The notes under the pieces are model-generated. The model saw only the letters and a list, made by a program, of their open reading frames with translations. It had not been told where the DNA came from and searched no databases. DNA of 27,336 nt from an uncultured Collinsella sp. (GTDB lineage Bacteria > Actinomycetota > Coriobacteriia > Coriobacteriales > Coriobacteriaceae). Numbering within the stretch: position 1 is the first letter of the stretch; each line of letters starts with the position of its first letter. Where the stretch lies: positions 1 to 27,336 of the forward strand of contig UQMW01000027.1 in assembly GCA_900542275.1 (NCBI GenBank). The letters are read 5' to 3'. Both the position numbers and the translations under genes were made by a program. This document shows positions 22,659-27,336 of this stretch, in pieces.

Positions 22659-23667
22659 GCTCGTGCACCGTCCTTTCAATGAGGTGGTTCCACGCCTGTT
22701 TGAGCGATTTGGGGGCCACGGGCCTCATGCCGTCCATGGCATGGGCCATGCAAAATGAAGCGGCGGCTTCAAGGTCGCGCACGTCAACGGTCCAAATCCA
22801 TTCCGAATCGGTGTGTGCGAGCTCGCCTCGCCCGCGCGTGAGACCGTTGATCATATCGATCTGCGTCTGAGGGGCGAACGAGAACGTAGCTGCAACGGGC
22901 GGTCGGTCGGCAAAATCGAATTCAAAGAACAGATAGTCGTTGAGATTGAAGTCCGCAGGGATGGCGTAGGCCTTCGAAGGACGCCAAGCGCGAACGATAC
23001 GGTCGCAGCGGAATGTCCTGATGTCGTCGGTGACATTGTCGAGGCCGCAGAAGTACGCCACGCCCTCGCGTTCGAACATGCCGTAGACACAGACGGTACG
23101 CTCCTTCTGCTCGCCGCGTCCGTTCTGATATAAAAATCGCAGCGCGCATCGCTCGGCAAAGGCGCTCCATACCGCATCGACGGTGGGAGAGCGGCGGATC
23201 GGTGCTTCGTCCACCGCCGATATGCCGGTGAGGTAGGCAATTTTGGAGCGAATATCGGCAAGCGGCGCGGCAAAGGTGGAAGAGCCGGCCGCTAGCGTCT
23301 GGTCGATGGCGTTGAGCAGGATATCGGCGTCGTCTGCGGTGATGAGGCCGCCTGCAGCAAACGTGTGCTCGCGGTCGATTGTCCACGAGCTTTCCTCGGT
23401 CTCCTGCGCACCGGCGGGGCGAACCTCCTTGATTAAGATGCCGCGCTCGAGCAGTTTGTCACGATCGCGCCGAAACTTGCGCTTATCCGAGTCGATATTG
23501 CCCGAGCCATATCCCAGGTCAGAATCCAAGACGATCTGCTCGGTCGTCAGCGGTTCGGGGGAGCTGTTGAGCACAAAGAAAAGATTGAGGATGCGCTGAG
23601 CCGTTTTATCGAAACTTGGCTCCGAATTTCCCTTTTTAATTGTCGCGGTCGCGTCGCTTGCCGTCAT
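22645..23667 (-). CDS. WYL-domain transcriptional regulator (first of pair)
   Basis: A 340-residue PafB-like regulator with a winged helix at about 20-90 (AQRILNLFFVLNSSPEPLTTEQI), an intermediate helical part, and a WYL domain whose core is VAYFCGLDNVTDDIRTFRCDRI. The ATG has GAGG five bases upstream. Together with the next gene it resembles the paired PafB/PafC arrangement, which in mycobacteria is a DNA-damage activator. Here there is no proteasome gene nearby, so the regulon is unknown. The 198-base gap upstream (23668-23865) separates it from a divergent gene and should hold both promoters; I could not place them with confidence. Confidence 0.88.
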   Translation of the reverse strand: MTASDATATIKKGNSEPSFDKTAQRILNLFFVLNSSPEPLTTEQIVLDSDLGYGSGNIDSDKRKFRRDRDKLLERGILIKEVRPAGAQETEESSWTIDREHTFAAGGLITADDADILLNAIDQTLAAGSSTFAAPLADIRSKIAYLTGISAVDEAPIRRSPTVDAVWSAFAERCALRFLYQNGRGEQKERTVCVYGMFEREGVAYFCGLDNVTDDIRTFRCDRIVRAWRPSKAYAIPADFNLNDYLFFEFDFADRPPVAATFSFAPQTQIDMINGLTRGRGELAHTDSEWIWTVDVRDLEAAASFCMAHAMDGMRPVAPKSLKQAWNHLIERTVHEHARA

Positions 23668-23865
23668 AGAGTCCTCGCATGAGAAGGTGGTTTGCTGTCA
23701 TGATTTTAGTCCGATATGGAGATTAGGCTATATCCTTGTCCGCTTGGGGCGTTAAGATGGCCCGAATTCGGTCGTTTGCGCTCGCTCGGGGTATACTTTC
23801 GACTATATACGGTTCTAATGTGCAAGCATTGGGCCTATTTGTCGGATTATGGATGTGGAGCGCAC

Positions 23866-26800
23866 ATGGCGAACACCCAGAACTATATTAACCACCTGCT
23901 GCAGAACACCGGCATTACGCCGGCATGCAGCGAAGAAGAGCGCTTGGCTGCCGAGGATATCGCTCAGATCTTCCGCAACCACGGCTTTGATCCCGAGGTT
24001 CAGGAGTTCAATGCCCCGGCGCCCAGTAGATTGGCATTTGCTGTTACCGGCATCCTTGCGTTTGCCGGCGCCCTGCTGATGGGCATCGGCGGCGGTATCG
24101 GCTTGGTCGGCACCTTGCTGGCCATTGTCGGTGCCGTGCTCTACGTGCTCGAGCGCACGGGCCACCCCGTGGTTTCGCGCCTGGGCAAGACGGGCGTGAG
24201 CCAAAATGTCATCGCCTACCACAAGGCCTCGGGCCCGCTTGCGTCTCCGCGCAACCGCCCGGTGGTCGTTGTCGCACACTACGACTCTCCCCGTGCTGAG
24301 CTGCTCGCCCGCGAGCCTTATGCTTCGTATCGTGCGCTCATCGCCAAGCTGTTGCCCGTTGCCACGGTTGCCCCCGCTGCCGTTGCCATCCTGCGTATCC
24401 TGCCGCTCCCCGGCGCGCTCAAGGTTCTGCTGTGGATTGTCGCGATCCTCGCTTCCCTCGTTGCGCTCGCCAACGCGGCAAACATCATCTCTAACCGCCA
24501 CATTCTTCCCTATACGTCCGGCGCGGTGTGCAACAAGTCTTCTGTCGCCGCCATGCTCGGCGTCATGGACAACGTTGCTCCCTTCCAGGGCGAAAACGAG
24601 TTTCCCGACGATGTTCCGTTCGATACCTATTTTGGGGAGCAGAAGCGTCGTGCCGAGGAAATGGCGCGCGCAGCGGCGGAGTATGCCGCGGCCCAGCAGC
24701 AAAACGACTACGGCAACACCATCGAGTACGAAGAGCCTACCTACGCCGAGGACGAGTTCGGTCAGCCGATTGCTCCCGACGCTCAAACCGAGCCCGAACA
24801 GGGCGAGGCTTTTGACGAGCAGATCGAGGGCTTTGAGGGTGCGTCTGCCGACGAGACGCTGATTGGCGCCATCGTGCCCGAGGATCAGAATCAGGCTGTC
24901 CAGACCGAAGAGTTCAATGACGAGGTTTCCGCTGCCGAGCCGGCGGAGGAGCCTGTCGCGGCCGAGCCCGAGCCCAAGCTCTATCGCAACGCCGCCGGCA
25001 ACATCCGCTTTGGTTCGGATGCCATCCGTGCGCTCGGAATGCTTCCCGAGTCCTGCACGCTCGATTACGAGGAGGGCGAGGAGCCGACGTTTGAGCCCGA
25101 GCCTGCCCCCGTCGTGACGGCGCCTGCGCCCGTTGCCACCGTGGCTGATGAGTCTGCCGCGGTTACCGCTGCCGAGCCCGAGGCGGTGTCTGCGATCGAT
25201 CCCGCGGCAGGACTGGACATTTTGGCTCCCGCCGCGCCGGCGCAAGACGTTGCGAACGAGTCTGACGACGATTACGTTGAACAGCCGAGGCGCGTGTCTT
25301 ACGAGAGCGATACCGATTTCTCGGCCGAGATTCCCGCGGCAACGCCCCATGCCGACATTGCATCGGCGTTCTCGTCGATTGGCGCCAGCGCTTCCAACTT
25401 CTTTAAGGGTGCGCTTGCAAAGGGCAAGAAATTTGTCGACGATTTCGAGGAGAAGCGCGCTGCCGCACGCGAGGCTGCCGAGCAGGAGGCTATCGCTCAG
25501 CAGCAGGCAGCCGAGGCGGCACGCGAGCTCGCAGCGCAAGAGTTCGAGCAGAACGAGGCTATGCAGTCCGTGCCCGTCGACGCCGCCGAAGCTACAACGT
25601 CCTTTGAGTCCCAGCAACCGACGTCCGCGGATGTTGTTGAGGCAACAACGTCTTTCGAGGCTCAGCAGCACGTCGATAGCACCATGTCGTTTGATGCCGC
25701 GAAGTTCGATTCCACGATAACGTTTGAAAAGCAAGGCACCGCGATTGCCGAGCCCCTTCCTCCTTCCGATGAGCAGGACGACGCGGCAGACGATGACGAG
25801 CCCATTGATGCTGCCGAAATTCAGGATGCTGCCGAGGGCGAGCCCGTCGAGGCCAACTCTGACGAAGAGCAATACGCGGCAGCCGAGCAAGATGATTCGA
25901 CCGAGGTCGAGCAGGAGGAAGTGTCTGCGGTTTCCGAGACTCCCGAGACAGATGAGTCGAGGCCTTACTCCACGCAGATTTTCACCATGCCGACCCCGAG
26001 TGGTTCCGGTGCCACGGCTGCCGATGTTTCTCCCACCCAGGACGAAACAGTCGATTCCCTTATGGCCCAGATTTCCTCCCAGGCATCACCACGCCCGCAG
26101 ATGAATGTTCCCGATCCGGCGTCGGCTCCGTCGCCCGCACCTTCCTCGTCTCCGCTGGCTTCGGTCCCCGATCCGTCGCTACCGTCGATGAAGCAGGCAA
26201 ACGTTGCGTCTCGCACGTCGCTGTTCGACCTTCCCGACCCCTCCGCACAGGTCAACGACCCCTTTGCTACCGCTCAGGGTCCCGAACCCACATCGGCACC
26301 CGTTGCGCCTCCTATGCCTGTTGCGTCGGGCGCTCAGCCGATCGAGACCATTTCGGCTCCCGCCCCGGCGGCACCCAAGTCTCGCAAGCGCGGCCTGGGC
26401 GGCCTGTTCGGTCGTAAAAAGAAAAACGAACAGGACAGCATGAGTGACTGGCTGGGCGTCGAAGACGATTACGATGCCAAGAAGTCCGGTCGCGGCATCG
26501 GTTCGTGGGATAATTTCGAGGACGATAACGATGGCTGGAAGGGCGGCGCTACGTCTTCCGACGGCGCTTCTTCCGAAGATATGCTCTCGGCTGTCGCCTC
26601 TATGGGCGATGATGAGCTGCTCGGTCACGATATCTGGTTTGTGGCAACGGGCGCCTCGGATTGTGATGGCGCCGGTATGAAGGCCTTCTTGGCTTCACAT
26701 CGCGACAAGCTCCGCGGCGTATTCTTCATCAATCTTGAATCCGTCGGCGCTGGTAGGCTTTCGGTGGTGACGGTCGAGGGCGAACAGCAGCTGCTCAAGG

Positions 26801-27057
26801 GCGATCGCCGCATCATGAACCTGGTCAGCAAGGTGTGCAAGTCGTTCCATGTCGATTGTGGCGCGCTTGAGATGCCCTATGCCAAGACCGATGCCTATGC
26901 CGCGCTCGAGGCGAGCCGTCGAGCCCTCACCATCGCCGGTGTGGACGGCACGCGCCTGGCTTGCGCTCGTACCGAGGACGACCTGCCCCACAATGTCAAT
27001 CCGACGAACATTGCCACGGTATCCGAGGTCGTGACCGAGGTTATCCGCCGTTCGTAG
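23866..27057 (+). CDS. large membrane protein with degenerate M28-type peptidase fold and long acidic insertion
   Basis: A 1063-residue protein. An M28-like N-terminal helix region (about 1-50) precedes two membrane segments (about 54-95). Then comes the strand and first ligand motif VVVVAHYDSP with His138 and Asp140, two more membrane segments (about 160-205), and GAVCNKSSVAAML, in which Cys222 stands where M28 enzymes have the bridging Asp. About 650 acidic, Ala/Pro-rich residues with a coiled-coil patch (near 525-560) follow. The fold resumes at HDIWFVATGASDCDG, where the usual Glu-Glu is Ser931-Asp932, and ends with Glu958 and His1042. Five acidic metal-site positions differ from the M28 pattern, so catalysis is doubtful. 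ATG 23866 has GGAG six bases upstream. The next small gene is probably cotranscribed. Confidence 0.85.
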   Translation: MANTQNYINHLLQNTGITPACSEEERLAAEDIAQIFRNHGFDPEVQEFNAPAPSRLAFAVTGILAFAGALLMGIGGGIGLVGTLLAIVGAVLYVLERTGHPVVSRLGKTGVSQNVIAYHKASGPLASPRNRPVVVVAHYDSPRAELLAREPYASYRALIAKLLPVATVAPAAVAILRILPLPGALKVLLWIVAILASLVALANAANIISNRHILPYTSGAVCNKSSVAAMLGVMDNVAPFQGENEFPDDVPFDTYFGEQKRRAEEMARAAAEYAAAQQQNDYGNTIEYEEPTYAEDEFGQPIAPDAQTEPEQGEAFDEQIEGFEGASADETLIGAIVPEDQNQAVQTEEFNDEVSAAEPAEEPVAAEPEPKLYRNAAGNIRFGSDAIRALGMLPESCTLDYEEGEEPTFEPEPAPVVTAPAPVATVADESAAVTAAEPEAVSAIDPAAGLDILAPAAPAQDVANESDDDYVEQPRRVSYESDTDFSAEIPAATPHADIASAFSSIGASASNFFKGALAKGKKFVDDFEEKRAAAREAAEQEAIAQQQAAEAARELAAQEFEQNEAMQSVPVDAAEATTSFESQQPTSADVVEATTSFEAQQHVDSTMSFDAAKFDSTITFEKQGTAIAEPLPPSDEQDDAADDDEPIDAAEIQDAAEGEPVEANSDEEQYAAAEQDDSTEVEQEEVSAVSETPETDESRPYSTQIFTMPTPSGSGATAADVSPTQDETVDSLMAQISSQASPRPQMNVPDPASAPSPAPSSSPLASVPDPSLPSMKQANVASRTSLFDLPDPSAQVNDPFATAQGPEPTSAPVAPPMPVASGAQPIETISAPAPAAPKSRKRGLGGLFGRKKKNEQDSMSDWLGVEDDYDAKKSGRGIGSWDNFEDDNDGWKGGATSSDGASSEDMLSAVASMGDDELLGHDIWFVATGASDCDGAGMKAFLASHRDKLRGVFFINLESVGAGRLSVVTVEGEQQLLKGDRRIMNLVSKVCKSFHVDCGALEMPYAKTDAYAALEASRRALTIAGVDGTRLACARTEDDLPHNVNPTNIATVSEVVTEVIRRS

Positions 27058-27078
27058 ACGGAGCTCTAAGGAGTCAAC

Positions 27079-27297
27079 GTGTTTTCGTATATTAAGCGCC
27101 ATTGGCCTGTCTACGTGATTTTGACCTTGATTGCCATTGCGTTAGGATTTGGGGCTGCCTACATCGTGGGTGCAAAGGGCTCGACCCCCGCCTCCGCAAT
27201 CAGCGAAGAGGTGGAGCAAGAACAGAGTACGGGTGCCGATGGGATTCCTGAGTCCGAGCAGGCAATCGTTGATGGTGGATCTTCGTCTGCAGAGTAG
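27079..27297 (+). CDS. small single-pass membrane protein
   Basis: No family recognised. The 72 residues have a short basic N-terminus, one membrane helix (about 10-31, PVYVILTLIAIALGFGAAYIVG) and an acidic Ser/Glu-rich tail. The GTG start has AAGGAG seven bases upstream. It lies 21 bases after the M28-like gene, so the two probably share a transcript; it may be a partner of that membrane protein. Confidence 0.75.
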   Translation: MFSYIKRHWPVYVILTLIAIALGFGAAYIVGAKGSTPASAISEEVEQEQSTGADGIPESEQAIVDGGSSSAE

Positions 27298-27336
27298 ATA
27301 CGGCGATTTACATGATTGAAAGCGGGCGAGCCAGGG

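Noticed and set aside
23792..23809. TATACT and TATATA as -10 elements for the M28-like gene
   Set aside because: No acceptable -35 hexamer at 16-18 bases from either, so the promoter position is not called.
23815..25890. 691-codon minus-strand frame opposite the M28-like gene
   Set aside because: Repetitive Leu/Gly/Arg composition mirrors the acidic low-complexity insertion on the other strand.
27312..27336. ATG near the right edge, possibly the start of another gene
   Set aside because: Only eight codons are visible and there is no ribosome-binding site, so it cannot be supported.

Overview
This window looks like the replication-origin region of a high-GC actinobacterium of the class Coriobacteriia, most probably Collinsella or a close relative. 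The evidence is the gene order (gyrA-gyrB-dciA-recF-dnaN-dnaA on one strand, rpmH-rnpA-yidD-yidC-jag-rsmG-parA-parB on the other), the high GC of most genes, three perfect parS sites and a long Ala/Pro-rich DnaA linker. The genus is inferred from protein character and gene order and was not checked against a database.

Layout. Positions 1-178 hold a stem-loop at the edge and the gyrA terminator. Positions 179-9800 are all minus strand: the gyrB-gyrA operon, then dnaA, dnaN, recF and dciA, with a terminator after dciA. The dnaA-dnaN gap (7838-8075) holds an AT-rich tract with DnaA-trio-like repeats and DnaA-box-like 9-mers. Upstream of dnaA, and probably cotranscribed with it, is an unfamiliar gene (9816-11240): a GHKL-type ATPase, then a Gln/Pro/Met/Tyr-rich low-complexity segment, then a C-terminal winged helix. 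Beyond it (11232-11341) is a second DnaA-box cluster. Together these look like a bipartite oriC enclosing both dnaA and the GHKL gene. Genes point away from this region on both sides, as expected for leading-strand genes leaving an origin.

From 11412 the plus strand carries the rpmH promoter and the ribosome, RNase P and membrane-insertion genes (rpmH, rnpA, yidD, yidC, jag), ending in a strong terminator. Then comes a lower-GC block: rsmG, three parS sites spaced exactly 39 bp apart, parA, parB and a small membrane protein gene. A two-hairpin gap separates this from minus-strand rlmN. Next come ddl and an overlapping DinG-type helicase with an N-terminal exonuclease domain. Two tandem WYL-domain regulator genes converge on it, with overlapping stop codons. 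The right end has a very large membrane protein resembling an M28 peptidase with altered metal-binding residues and a long acidic insertion, followed by a small single-pass membrane protein.

How the parts work together. DnaA opens the origin, DciA probably helps load the helicase, DnaN and RecF act at forks and gaps, gyrase manages supercoiling, and ParA/ParB/parS segregate the new origins. The most interesting parts are the GHKL/winged-helix protein inside the origin, the divergent DnaA box paired with a changed DnaA recognition helix, and the membrane-embedded degenerate M28 protein.
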